NCBI GenBank assembly: GCA_036733305.1
Contig: DAINAT010000045.1
Coordinates: 1 to 24,875, forward strand
Length of the DNA: 24,875 nucleotides
DNA from: UBA7672 sp036733305
GTDB taxonomy: Bacteria > Pseudomonadota > Alphaproteobacteria > Caulobacterales > Hyphomonadaceae
Reading direction: 5' to 3'
The translations under genes and the position numbers were made by a program. The notes beneath the pieces are model-generated. The model worked only from the letters and a program-made list of their open reading frames with translations, did not search any database and was not told where the DNA came from. Below are positions 1 through 6,755 of this stretch, piece after piece (position 1 is the first letter of the stretch; every line of letters starts with the position of its first letter).

Positions 1-1
1 C

Positions 2-826
2 AAATTCCCGCTGCTCGAGAAGAACGAAGAGTTCATGCTCGCCCAGCGCTGGGCGCAACACCAGGACGGTGAAGCCGCCGAGAAGATGGTCACCTCGCAC
101 CTCCGCCTCGTGGCGAAGATCGCGATGGGCTACCGCGGCTATGGCCTGCCCATGGGCGAGGTCATCTCCGAGGGCAACGTCGGTCTCATGCAGGCCGTGA
201 AGAAGTTCGACCCGGACAAGGGCTTCCGCCTGGCGACTTACGCCATGTGGTGGATTCGCGCCTCGATCCAGGAATACATCCTGCGCTCGTGGTCGCTGGT
301 GAAGCTCGGCACCACCGCCGCGCAGAAGAAGCTCTTCTTCAACCTGCGCCGCCTCAAGGGCGAAATCTCCGCCCTTGAAGAAGGCGACCTGCGCCCGGAG
401 AACGTGGCTGAAATTTCCAGGCGCCTCGGCGTGACGGAAGAAGAAGTCACCTCGATGAACCGCCGCATGTCTGCCGGTGGCGACGCCTCGCTCAATGCCC
501 CGATCGGCGGCATGGACGGCGAAGCCGAATGGCAGGACTGGATCGCCGACGACACGCCGGGCCAAGCCGAAACCGTGGCCAACAACGACGAGTTCTCGGC
601 CCGCATGACGCTGCTCGAACGCGCGATGGAGTCGCTCAACGAACGTGAGCGCCACATCATCACCGAGCGGCGCCTGAAAGAAGAACCGACCACGCTGGAA
701 GACCTCTCGGTTGAATACAATGTCAGCCGCGAGCGTATCCGCCAGATCGAGGTCAGGGCCTTCGAGAAGCTGCAAAAAGCGATGCGGGAAGCCGCACGCG
801 AACACGGCCTCGTCGAAGCCAACTAA
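2..826 (+). CDS. rpoH: RNA polymerase heat-shock sigma factor RpoH (sigma-32), 5' end cut by window
   Basis: This encodes a sigma-70-family factor that directs RNA polymerase to heat-shock promoters. The reading frame is open from base 2, before the first ATG at 35, and the residues there (KFPLLEKNEEF) match the usual RpoH N-terminal region, so the gene begins upstream of the window. 274 residues are present; I estimate 20-25 are missing. Region 2 is clear (LVTSHLRLVAKIA-type stretch, then KFDPDKGFRLATYAMWWIRASIQ), followed by the RpoH-box-like segment KKLFFNLRRLKG, which is diagnostic for sigma-32 over housekeeping RpoD. Region 4 has the helix-turn-helix VSRERIRQIEVRAFEKL. The stop TAA at 824 is followed directly by a strong hairpin. 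Only the start is uncertain. Confidence 0.96.
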   Translation, partial: KFPLLEKNEEFMLAQRWAQHQDGEAAEKMVTSHLRLVAKIAMGYRGYGLPMGEVISEGNVGLMQAVKKFDPDKGFRLATYAMWWIRASIQEYILRSWSLVKLGTTAAQKKLFFNLRRLKGEISALEEGDLRPENVAEISRRLGVTEEEVTSMNRRMSAGGDASLNAPIGGMDGEAEWQDWIADDTPGQAETVANNDEFSARMTLLERAMESLNERERHIITERRLKEEPTTLEDLSVEYNVSRERIRQIEVRAFEKLQKAMREAAREHGLVEAN

Positions 827-830
827 GACA

Positions 831-866
831 AGCAACGGCCCGGTCGAAAGACCGGGCCGAATTGCT
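831..866 (+). terminator. Hairpin terminator of rpoH
   Basis: CGGCCCGGTC (836-845), a GAAA tetraloop, and GACCGGGCCG (850-859) form a perfect 10-bp stem. A lower stem AGCAA/TTGCT (831-835 with 862-866) extends it across a small AA bulge. It lies 5 bases after the rpoH stop. There is no long T run, so it is either a weak intrinsic terminator or a 3'-end protecting hairpin. Confidence 0.75.
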
Positions 867-910
867 TCAGGGGTCAGAACGACCACCAACGAATTGAGAT
901 GCGCGCGCTC

Positions 911-950
911 TCATCCTGAGGAGCTGTCGAAGACAGCGTCTCAAAGGACG
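911..950. repeat. Dispersed palindromic repeat (TCATCCTGAGG type)
   Basis: The sequence TCATCCTGAGGAG, a central hairpin GCTGTC-GAA-GACAGC (923-937), then TCTCAAAGGACG forms a nested palindrome: the outer CCTGAG pairs with CTC-AA-AGG. I recall this arrangement as a common dispersed intergenic repeat in alphaproteobacteria. It sits between the convergent rpoH and S66 peptidase genes. Copy number in this genome cannot be judged from one window. Confidence 0.55.
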
Positions 951-958
951 CGCGTAAG

Positions 959-1002
959 CCCGCTTCTGGCGCGTGTGGTGGTCCCCGCGCGCCAGGAGCG
1001 GG
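959..1002. terminator. Long inverted repeat between convergent genes
   Basis: CCCGCTTCTGGCGCG (959-973) pairs with CGCGCCAGGAGCGGG (988-1002), a 15-bp stem with one T-G pair and a 14-base loop. It sits about 30 bases beyond the stop of the S66 peptidase gene. It lacks a T run on either strand, so I regard it as a possible bidirectional transcription end or another repeat copy. Confidence 0.45.
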
Positions 1003-1031
1003 CGAAATTTCAGCAGGCGAAACGTTTCAGC

Positions 1032-2075
1032 TTATGAAACTGCCGCTTCCAGCAGCCTCAGCGTCCCAGCATCAGCATCCATCTCGGCCTGCACGCCCAG
1101 CGGCAGGCTGAACTGATTGTCGATGTGCCCGAACTCCAGTCCCTGGAACACCGGCACGCCCAGCGGCTTGAAGTGCTGCTCCAGCACCTCCAACAACGTG
1201 TAAGCGCTCGTCGATCCATCCGACGCCCGGCAATCCGTGCACTGCCCGAACACCACGCCCGCCAGCTTCGACAACACGCCGCCCAGCGACAACGTCGTCA
1301 GCATCCGGTCGATCCGGTACTCCGCCTCATCCACATCCTCGAGGAACAGGATCGCCCCCTCGAAGTCCGGCAGATAGGGCGTCCCCATCAACGCCGTCAG
1401 CACGGTGAGATTCCCGCCCAGCAGCCGCCCCCGCGCCTTGCCGCCACGCAGCGTCTTGATCCGCCCCGCGCGCTGCACCAGCCGGTCATCCGTCCGCACC
1501 GGATTGGCGTAGCTCGGCATCGCGCCATCAAACGCGATCGCCCTGAAATTCTCCCACGACAGCTTGCCCCACGCGCTGTTCGCATTCGGCCCGTGCACCG
1601 TACCGAACCCCGCCTTCGCCGCGAACGACATGTGCAACGCCGTGATGTCGCTATAGCCGAGCAGCAGCTTCGGATTGGCCTTCACCACATTCCAGTCGAT
1701 GTACGGCAGTATCCGCGCGCATCCCCATCCGCCGCGCACGCAGAACACCGCCTTCACATCGCGGTCCGCAAACATCGCGTTGAGATCGTCCGCCCGCGCC
1801 TTGTCCTCGCCTGCGAAATAGCCAGCCTTGTCGAGCACATGCTTGCCCAGCTTCGGCTTCAGCCCCATCGCGACGATGTTCTCCTTCACGAGATCCATGT
1901 CGAAATGATCGCCCAGCGGGCTCGCCGGCACGATCAGCCCCACCGTGTCGCCCAGCTTCAGCCGCGGCGGCTTCTTCAACGGCGCCGGCGCCGCCTGCGC
2001 CGTCGTCGTCTTCGACAGCGCGACAACGCCCGCCGCCATCCCAAGCCCCATCAGAGCCGCGCGGCGATCCATCAT
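1032..2075 (-). CDS. LD-carboxypeptidase, peptidase family S66, exported (Tat-like signal)
   Basis: This is an S66 serine peptidase of the LdcA type, which removes the terminal D-alanine from tetrapeptides of peptidoglycan during cell-wall recycling. I chose the ATG at 2075 because GAGG lies 6 bases before it; this gives 347 residues. The N-terminus MMDRRAALMGLGMAAG, with a hydrophobic run and an AQA cleavage site near residue 28, looks like a twin-arginine signal, whereas E. coli LdcA is cytoplasmic. The family's Ser-Glu-His residues are visible: Ser142 in LLGYSDIT, Glu246 in LFLEDVDEAEYRIDRM, and His317 in LEFGHIDNQFSLPLG. CVRGGWGCARILPY is also typical. The gene stands alone, convergent with rpoH and divergent from the P450. 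The family is sure; the periplasmic location is inferred. Confidence 0.92.
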   Translation of the reverse strand: MMDRRAALMGLGMAAGVVALSKTTTAQAAPAPLKKPPRLKLGDTVGLIVPASPLGDHFDMDLVKENIVAMGLKPKLGKHVLDKAGYFAGEDKARADDLNAMFADRDVKAVFCVRGGWGCARILPYIDWNVVKANPKLLLGYSDITALHMSFAAKAGFGTVHGPNANSAWGKLSWENFRAIAFDGAMPSYANPVRTDDRLVQRAGRIKTLRGGKARGRLLGGNLTVLTALMGTPYLPDFEGAILFLEDVDEAEYRIDRMLTTLSLGGVLSKLAGVVFGQCTDCRASDGSTSAYTLLEVLEQHFKPLGVPVFQGLEFGHIDNQFSLPLGVQAEMDADAGTLRLLEAAVS

Positions 2076-2236
2076 TCTCAACCTCATCGATTCATGCTGC
2101 TCGCAATGCTGACGCTCCACCTGACGCCACGCAAGCCGCGACCCCTCGCCTCAGCCCGCGAAAACTCCAGATAACGACTGTACAAACCGCCCAGTTTCCG
2201 ATAACTAGACACTGTCAAGCACGCTGGAGCCTCCCC

Positions 2237-3484
2237 ATGGCCGATACCGCGACCGCAACCGCCGCCCTCAAATCCTACGCCGACATCCCGGTTCTCGACT
2301 GGGATCTGCAGGACCCGCACGCCTCGTCCTACGAACTCTTCCGCGATCTGCGCGAGAAGACGCCGCTGGTGAAAGTGCCGATGGGCATGGGCTCGATGGT
2401 GATGGGTCTGCACGCCCGCATGGTCGACGACATCGTCTCGCCGGAAAACACGCGCCAGCTCGAAACCGAGATGAAGATGATGCAGGGCATCTTCGATGGC
2501 CCGATCTTCGATTTCATCGCGCAGGTCATGCTCTTCGCCAATGGCGACGTTCACCAGCGCCGCCGCCAGCCCGTCGCCCGCACCTTCGCCTTCAAGCTGA
2601 TGGAAGCGATGCGCCCGAAGGCGGTCGCCGTCGCCGCCGAAATCATCAACGAGCATCTCGGCAAGGGGCCGTTCGATTTCCTGAAGGAATTCGCCGCCCA
2701 GATCCCGGCCCGCATCATCGCCGACATTCTCGGCATCCCGCGCGCCGACCTCCCTGTCTTCATGAAATGGATCAGCGACACGGCTGAAGCCATCGGCTTC
2801 GTCGATGTCTCGCGCCGCGCCGCCATCGAGCAGTCGCTCACCGAGTTCAACGCCTATGTCGACAAGCTCCTGAACGACCGCCGCGCCAATCCGCGCGAAG
2901 ACTTCCTCAGCGATTACGTCGCCGCCACCGCCGCATCCGGAGACCTCAGCGAAATCGAGATCCGGACGCAAATCGTCGGCCTCATCCTCGCCGGCTCCGA
3001 CACGACGCGTAACTCGATGTGCATGTCGCTCTATCAGCTCCTGCAACATCCCGAGCAGTGGGCCGCCCTCGTCGCTGACCCGGATGGTCTCAAGAAAAAA
3101 GCTTCCGAAGAAGGTCTGCGCTTCGAGCCCGTCGTCTCCGGCATCCCGCGCGTCACCACGAAAGACCTCGAGATCGAAGGCTATCTCATTCCCGCCGGCG
3201 CCGTGCTCATGGTCTCGATCCTCTCGGTCCTGCGTGACCCGGAAGTCTACGCCGACCCGGAATCCTTCAACATCCACCGCACCGACCAGCAACGCTGGCA
3301 CCTCGCCTTCGGCGCGGGCGCCCACCGCTGCGCCGGCGAAGCCCTCGCGCGCGTCGAGCTCGAAGAAACCCTCGCCACCATCGCGCGCCTCGCCCCCAAA
3401 ACCCGCATCGTCGGCGCCCCCCCGAAACTCCAACCCGGCGCCATCCGCACCGTCGACCAGATCCAGGTCGAATTCATCGCCTGA
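2237..3484 (+). CDS. Cytochrome P450 monooxygenase
   Basis: This is a soluble bacterial class I P450 of 415 residues, the normal length. All defining motifs are present: the I-helix oxygen-activating AGSDTT (residues 252-257), the K-helix ExxR (E292-G-L-R295), and the heme loop FGAGAHRCAG (358-367) with Cys365 as the thiolate ligand. Such enzymes need a ferredoxin and ferredoxin reductase, and neither is encoded nearby. The substrate cannot be read from sequence; the Met-rich segment VKVPMGMGSMVMGLHARM near residue 45 is unusual. The start at 2237 has only a weak purine stretch (TGGAG) 9 bases upstream, but the next ATG lies well into the fold. The divergent neighbour is the S66 peptidase, and a strong terminator follows. 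Confidence 0.95.
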   Translation: MADTATATAALKSYADIPVLDWDLQDPHASSYELFRDLREKTPLVKVPMGMGSMVMGLHARMVDDIVSPENTRQLETEMKMMQGIFDGPIFDFIAQVMLFANGDVHQRRRQPVARTFAFKLMEAMRPKAVAVAAEIINEHLGKGPFDFLKEFAAQIPARIIADILGIPRADLPVFMKWISDTAEAIGFVDVSRRAAIEQSLTEFNAYVDKLLNDRRANPREDFLSDYVAATAASGDLSEIEIRTQIVGLILAGSDTTRNSMCMSLYQLLQHPEQWAALVADPDGLKKKASEEGLRFEPVVSGIPRVTTKDLEIEGYLIPAGAVLMVSILSVLRDPEVYADPESFNIHRTDQQRWHLAFGAGAHRCAGEALARVELEETLATIARLAPKTRIVGAPPKLQPGAIRTVDQIQVEFIA

Positions 3485-3510
3485 CACGAGTGTCCTCCCC
3501 AGACACCCCA

Positions 3511-3536
3511 AGGCCCGCGGACAACCGCGGGCCTTT
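3511..3536 (+). terminator. Intrinsic terminator after the P450 gene
   Basis: AGGCCCGCGG (3511-3520), loop ACAA, and CCGCGGGCCT (3525-3534) form a perfect 10-bp GC-rich stem that ends in TTT. It lies 26 bases beyond the P450 stop codon. It is preceded by a small GACAC-GA-GTGTC palindrome at the stop codon itself. Confidence 0.85.
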
Positions 3537-3590
3537 CCATTTGAAAAAATGACCCGCGTTTGAAGTGTTCATTTCCACGAACACCAACCC

Positions 3591-3613
3591 GTAGGGTGCA
3601 TCAACGATGCACC
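3591..3613 (+). repeat. GTAGGGTGCATC palindromic repeat, copy 1
   Basis: A 23-base unit that begins GTAGGG and contains the self-complementary core GGTGCATC-AAC-GATGCACC. An identical copy lies at 3720-3742 and an inverted one at 3763-3785. Confidence 0.8.
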
Positions 3614-3639
3614 ACGTCCCACACACCACCCCCTCAATC

Positions 3640-3671
3640 GTCATTCCCGCGAAAGCGGGAACCCAAGGGCG
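3640..3671 (+). repeat. REP-like palindrome (GTCATTCCCGC type), single
   Basis: GTCATTCCCGC, a GAAA loop, then GCGGGAACCCA form a short stem-loop with a conserved GTCAT head and ACCCA tail. The same plan recurs at 24650-24677 and, with CCCGG stems, at 4193. It matches a widely dispersed class of proteobacterial intergenic palindromes. Confidence 0.75.
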
Positions 3672-3719
3672 CCAACCACGATCATCCTCGGCCCCGTGCC
3701 GAGGATCTCGGTTAGGACC

Positions 3720-3785
3720 GTAGGGTGCATCAACGATGCACCGTGGCAGGCGCCGGCGGCGCGGTGCATCGTTGATGCACCCTAC
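3720..3785. repeat. Inverted pair of GTAGGGTGCATC palindromes (copies 2 and 3)
   Basis: Copy 2 (3720-3742) and copy 3 (3763-3785) are exact reverse complements of 23 bases, separated by a 20-base GC-rich spacer that is itself partly palindromic (GGCGCCGG). The whole can fold into one long hairpin, or each copy can fold on its own core. Confidence 0.85.
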
Positions 3786-3840
3786 AATGCCGGAATTGGA
3801 GGATAGAGCGGGACAAATCCGCAGGACAGTTTTTTCCAGA

Positions 3841-3917
3841 CCCAAACAAACTCAGCGCGTTAGCGCGAAAGTTTGGGGGACGGAGCCCCGCAGAATCTAC
3901 GGCGCCCCGTGCCGGGG
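3841..3917. other. Structured intergenic block: three consecutive hairpins
   Basis: CCCAAAC (3841-3847) pairs with GTTTGGG (3871-3877) around an inner GCGC-GTTA-GCGC hairpin. The overlapping GGGG (3876-3879) can pair with CCCC (3886-3889), and CCCCG-TGC-CGGGG (3905-3917) forms a third hairpin. A run of six T lies just before it. It could be an RNA element, a repeat, or the leader of the ORF at 3931; nothing here decides. Confidence 0.4.
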
Positions 3918-3930
3918 TATTATCCAACCC

Positions 3931-4395
3931 ATGACACGACACAAACACGCGCACATTGGGCTAGGGACCCCGTCGCCGCTTGATCACTGGATCAATGCGA
4001 CGCTGCGCATGCTTGCGATGCTCGTGCTGAACGTCGCCTCAACGCTCCAGATGGTCCGCCGCCGTGACCCTGTGATTGGCACACAGCCCACGCCTACGAA
4101 TCTGCCCAGAGCTGCGACCGACACCCAATATCAGGAAACAAACCCCGTCGCCGCAAGCGACACAGCCTACCCGCGCGCTCACACCCCAGCTTGTCATCCC
4201 GGAAACGCGAAGCGTTATCCGGGACCCATCGTGAGAGCACGACACCCCATCAATAGTTCCCGGCGCTCGCTACGCTCGGCCGGGATGACAACCGTTGGTG
4301 CAACCGAGACCGGGCAACACGCCCGCTCCCTCACCTCGCACCACCCCATCTCCGCTCCTCCCGACGCAAGTCGGGACCCAGAGCATCAAGGGTGA
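3931..4395 (+). CDS. Doubtful hypothetical protein, 3' part made of repeats
   Basis: I do not recognise this ORF of 154 residues. The first part looks protein-like: it has charged N-terminal residues, then LDHWINATLRMLAMLVLNVASTLQMVRRRD, which could be an amphipathic or membrane helix followed by a basic stop-transfer segment. From about residue 87 the frame runs straight through the GTCAT-type palindrome doublet at 4193-4290, so that part is probably not native protein. There is no Shine-Dalgarno sequence before the ATG; a hairpin (3905-3917) lies 13 bases upstream. It may be a short gene whose end was replaced by repeat insertion, a decayed remnant, or no gene at all. Confidence 0.25.
   Translation: MTRHKHAHIGLGTPSPLDHWINATLRMLAMLVLNVASTLQMVRRRDPVIGTQPTPTNLPRAATDTQYQETNPVAASDTAYPRAHTPACHPGNAKRYPGPIVRARHPINSSRRSLRSAGMTTVGATETGQHARSLTSHHPISAPPDASRDPEHQG
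4193..4290. repeat. Inverted doublet of REP-like palindromes
   Basis: GTCATCCCGG...CCGGGACCCA (4193-4228) is followed after about 28 bases by an inverted relative, TTCCCGG...CCGGGATGAC (about 4257-4289). Each arm is a stem-loop; the loops differ (AACGCGAAGCG against CGCTCGCTACGCTCG). The head-to-head arrangement resembles the REPIN doublets formed by REP-associated transposase systems. Confidence 0.7.
4358..4380 (+). repeat. Degenerate REP-like palindrome
   Basis: CTCCCGA-CGCAAG-TCGGGACCCA keeps the ACCCA tail and a 5-bp stem of the GTCAT-type repeats but has lost the GTCAT head. Confidence 0.5.
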
Positions 4396-4544
4396 TGTGC
4401 GCTCAGGGCCTGCACAAGCAGCCCTGTACCCCGGCCTTTGCCGGAACAAGCGGAACAAGGTCCGCTTTCAAAGCGCTGAACTAACCCCAGCGCGCAAATC
4501 TCAATCCAAAAAACCCGCACACCAGCGGGAACGCCCCCGCGCGC

Positions 4545-4907
4545 CTAAACCCCAATCTCCCGCCGCAGCTTCTTGCTCAACCCCTCCGCCACAAGCGCAT
4601 GCGACACCTTCAAATACCCCTTCAGCTCAGCCTTGCTCAGCCCCGGCGTCTCATAGCTCTGAATCCACTTCATCCCACGCGAAGCAAAGTAAGGCGCACC
4701 GCGACACCCCGGCGCATCCTTCAGAACCTCCCAACCAATATCGGAAACCTTGAACGTGATCCCCGGCTCATGGCCCTTCTCGAACCAAGCCACCGCAAAC
4801 ACCTTCCCACCGACCTTCCACACCTGAGCCCCGCCCCACTGCTCAACAAACGTCGTCGCCGGCAACCCGCCGCAAAACGCGTTGAACTCTTTGAGGCTGA
4901 GCGGCAC
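4545..4907 (-). CDS. MmcQ/YjbR family protein
   Basis: A 120-residue protein of the MmcQ/YjbR family (small alpha/beta fold with a CyaY-like DNA-binding topology; cellular role not established). Visible family features are an N-terminal helix ending in PATTFVEQWGG, the strands VWKVGGKVFAVAWFE and GITFKVS, the loop with a conserved aromatic segment APYFASRGMKWIQ, and the C-terminal helix LKGYLKVSHALVAEGLSKKLR. Translation starts with GTG at 4907, which overlaps the stop codon of the upstream cyclase gene by one base (TAGTG), so the two are very likely translationally coupled. YjbR proteins usually have a KxW/ pattern like the one here, which supports an intact protein. Confidence 0.85.
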   Translation of the reverse strand: MPLSLKEFNAFCGGLPATTFVEQWGGAQVWKVGGKVFAVAWFEKGHEPGITFKVSDIGWEVLKDAPGCRGAPYFASRGMKWIQSYETPGLSKAELKGYLKVSHALVAEGLSKKLRREIGV

Positions 4908-5878
4908 TAGCTGATCGCAACCGGGTTGATCACCATCTGCACCGTCCCAACCATCCGCGGAATCCCGAGCACGAACAGAAACTCCTTCACCCCATCCTCA
5001 GCCAGCTGGTTTGTGTCGATCGTCTCGAGCACATGCACGCCCTTCTTCGCCAGAAGCGTCTGGTGAACGATAAACGTCTTCCCCGGCGGCGACGGCAGCG
5101 CTTCAAGCGCCACCGTATCCGATCCGATCGCCACCACGCCGAGATCAGCCAGGAAGATCGCGCCATCTTCTCCAATGCCCGGCTCCTGCGAGCGATAGAG
5201 ATCCTTGTCACTCACCATCTTCCCCGCCATCCAGCCGGTGTGGAACAGAACCACATCGCCCTTGCCGACAGTGACTCCCTGAGCCCTCATCGCCGCTTCA
5301 ATCTCGGCGCGATTGTAAGTGTCGCCCACTTCCAGCATCGGCTTGCGATAGTGCTTCGTCATGTCGATCAGCACGCCGCGCGTCACGATCGGCGGAATGT
5401 CCGCCGTCTGCAGCGCCCGCGTGGTCGCGACCTCCTTGCCGGTGATGCCGTTATAGTAATGGTGATCCACGCCCAGATGCCCGAAGCCATCGATCTGCGT
5501 GCCCACGCCCATCGAGCTCGAAATCTTCTCGTCGAAAGCAGTCACGCGCTGCGATCCATTCGGCGTGTAATCCGCATCCGGTCCAGGCTGGCGCTCGACC
5601 ATATATTGCCGCGTCCCGTAAGCCGCCGACTCCGGCGCAGTCGGAATGCCCAGCGCATAGACCTTGCCGGTCTTCACCAGCCCGGTCGCCCGCTTCACGC
5701 CTTCAGGCGTCAGGTTGTTGACGTTCCCCAGCCGATCGCCCTCACCCCATGGCGAGTTCCACCAGCTTTCGGTGTGAGCCGCCGGCGCCGTCTGTTGGCT
5801 TGGGGTCTGCTGCGCTATCGCGCTCTCGGAACAGCAGGACAATACAACCGTCAAAGCAATCCGCTGCAGCAAGTCCAT
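4907..5878 (-). CDS. Exported cyclase-family hydrolase (kynurenine formamidase-like)
   Basis: A 323-residue member of the cyclase superfamily, metal-dependent hydrolases that include bacterial kynurenine formamidase and isatin hydrolase. The N-terminus MDLLQRIALTVVLSCCSESAIAQ is a signal peptide, so a periplasmic enzyme is expected. The family metal motif, normally HxGTHxDxPxH, reads GVGTQIDGFGHLG at residues 124-136: Asp130 and His134 are kept, but Gln128 stands where His is usual, as in the GTQ-D subgroup of this family. The C-terminal part with FIVHQTLLAKKGVHVLETID is typical. GGGAGGG lies 5 bases before the ATG. The gene lies 87 bases behind pdxH and overlaps the YjbR gene. The substrate is unknown. 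Confidence 0.88.
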   Translation of the reverse strand: MDLLQRIALTVVLSCCSESAIAQQTPSQQTAPAAHTESWWNSPWGEGDRLGNVNNLTPEGVKRATGLVKTGKVYALGIPTAPESAAYGTRQYMVERQPGPDADYTPNGSQRVTAFDEKISSSMGVGTQIDGFGHLGVDHHYYNGITGKEVATTRALQTADIPPIVTRGVLIDMTKHYRKPMLEVGDTYNRAEIEAAMRAQGVTVGKGDVVLFHTGWMAGKMVSDKDLYRSQEPGIGEDGAIFLADLGVVAIGSDTVALEALPSPPGKTFIVHQTLLAKKGVHVLETIDTNQLAEDGVKEFLFVLGIPRMVGTVQMVINPVAIS

Positions 5879-5965
5879 TCATTCCCTCCCAAGGCCAGCT
5901 TTGCTGACTCGTTTCGGGAATGCTGCCACACCGTTGACGCGTGCGCCAACAACTCCTTGCTGTGT

Positions 5966-6643
5966 TCAGGGATAAAGCCGTTCAGTCGCCCACGCTTGCC
6001 CCGCGCCTGCCCGGGTAAACTCCAGCCGATCGTGCAGTCGGAATGGACCATCGCGCCAGAACTCGATGCGGGTCGGGATCACGCGCCAGCCGATCCAGTG
6101 CGGCGGCCGCGGCGTCTTGCCCAGCCCGTATTTCACGGCAAACCCCGCGATCCGCTTCTCAAGCTCGAACCGCCCCTGCATCGGCCGGGACTGTTCCGAG
6201 GCCCACGCCCCTATCTGACTGTCCTTGGCCCGCGTCGCGAAATAGGCATCCGCCTCCTCAGCCGTCACAGTCTGGACCCGGCCCGACACCCGCACCTGCC
6301 GGCGCAGGCTCTTCCAGTGGAAGCAAAGCGCCGCCTGTGCATTGGCCGCGAGTTGTCGACCCTTCCGGCTCTCGGCATTCGAGAAGAACACGAAGCCATC
6401 GCCCGAAACGTCCTTCAGCAAAACCATCCGCACATCCGGCGCGCCATGCTCATCCGCGGTCGCCAGCGACATTGCGTTCGGATCGTTCAGTTCCTTCTTC
6501 TTCGCATCCTCCAGCCACTCGCCGAACAACACAAACGGATCGGTCTTCGCGAACCACGCCCCATCGTCCGGCGAGTTGGCGACATTCTTCGCATACTCGT
6601 CCGCCGAAGGCGAAGGCGGGATCAGATCGGACGTGTTGCTCAA
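5966..6643 (-). CDS. pdxH: Pyridoxamine/pyridoxine 5'-phosphate oxidase
   Basis: FMN-dependent oxidase that makes pyridoxal 5'-phosphate (vitamin B6 cofactor) from the pyridoxine or pyridoxamine phosphates. It has 225 residues, the usual length. Family segments: DVRMVLLKDVSGDGFVFFSN (FMN-phosphate binding), KGRQLAANAQAALCFHWKSLRRQVRVSG, and the C-terminal signature PPHWIGWRVIPTRIEFW followed by RLHDRLEF and a terminal RLYP. The start is a TTG codon at 6643 with AAGGA 8 bases upstream; no ATG occurs until about residue 57, inside the conserved domain, so TTG is well supported. It reads in the same direction as the cyclase gene and could head that transcript. Confidence 0.97.
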   Translation of the reverse strand: MSNTSDLIPPSPSADEYAKNVANSPDDGAWFAKTDPFVLFGEWLEDAKKKELNDPNAMSLATADEHGAPDVRMVLLKDVSGDGFVFFSNAESRKGRQLAANAQAALCFHWKSLRRQVRVSGRVQTVTAEEADAYFATRAKDSQIGAWASEQSRPMQGRFELEKRIAGFAVKYGLGKTPRPPHWIGWRVIPTRIEFWRDGPFRLHDRLEFTRAGAGQAWATERLYP

Positions 6644-6755
6644 CCGGCTATTCCTTGCTGTTAGTGGTCAGTCTAGGGCGTGCGCCGCCTTCAGCCTAGT
6701 GCCGACCTCGCCACACGCCCCGCTCCCAAAGCCAGAGCCAGAAAGGCCGCCCGCC

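Larger units (their letters stand above)
3537..4544. other. Repeat-rich intergenic region
   Basis: About 1 kb between the P450 terminator and the YjbR gene holds no convincing gene. It contains three TAGGGTGCATC palindromes, several GTCAT-type palindromes, a structured block at 3841-3917, and one doubtful ORF at 3931. A small inverted repeat GTGTTC/GAACAC lies at 3565-3584. The region after 4395 is proline/serine-coding-like only because of base composition; a short hairpin of the form CCCCGGCC-TTT-GCCGG lies near 4430. Confidence 0.7.

Noticed and set aside
2084..3511. 475-codon open frame on the minus strand
   Set aside because: Antisense to the P450 gene; Gly/Asp/Glu-rich shadow product.
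3591..3785. CRISPR array
   Set aside because: Three copies only, in mixed orientation, without uniform spacers, and each copy is palindromic; no cas genes.
5033..6664. 543-codon open frame on the plus strand
   Set aside because: Antisense to the cyclase and pdxH genes, both of which are clearly recognisable; the product is Arg/His/Leu-rich with no domain.
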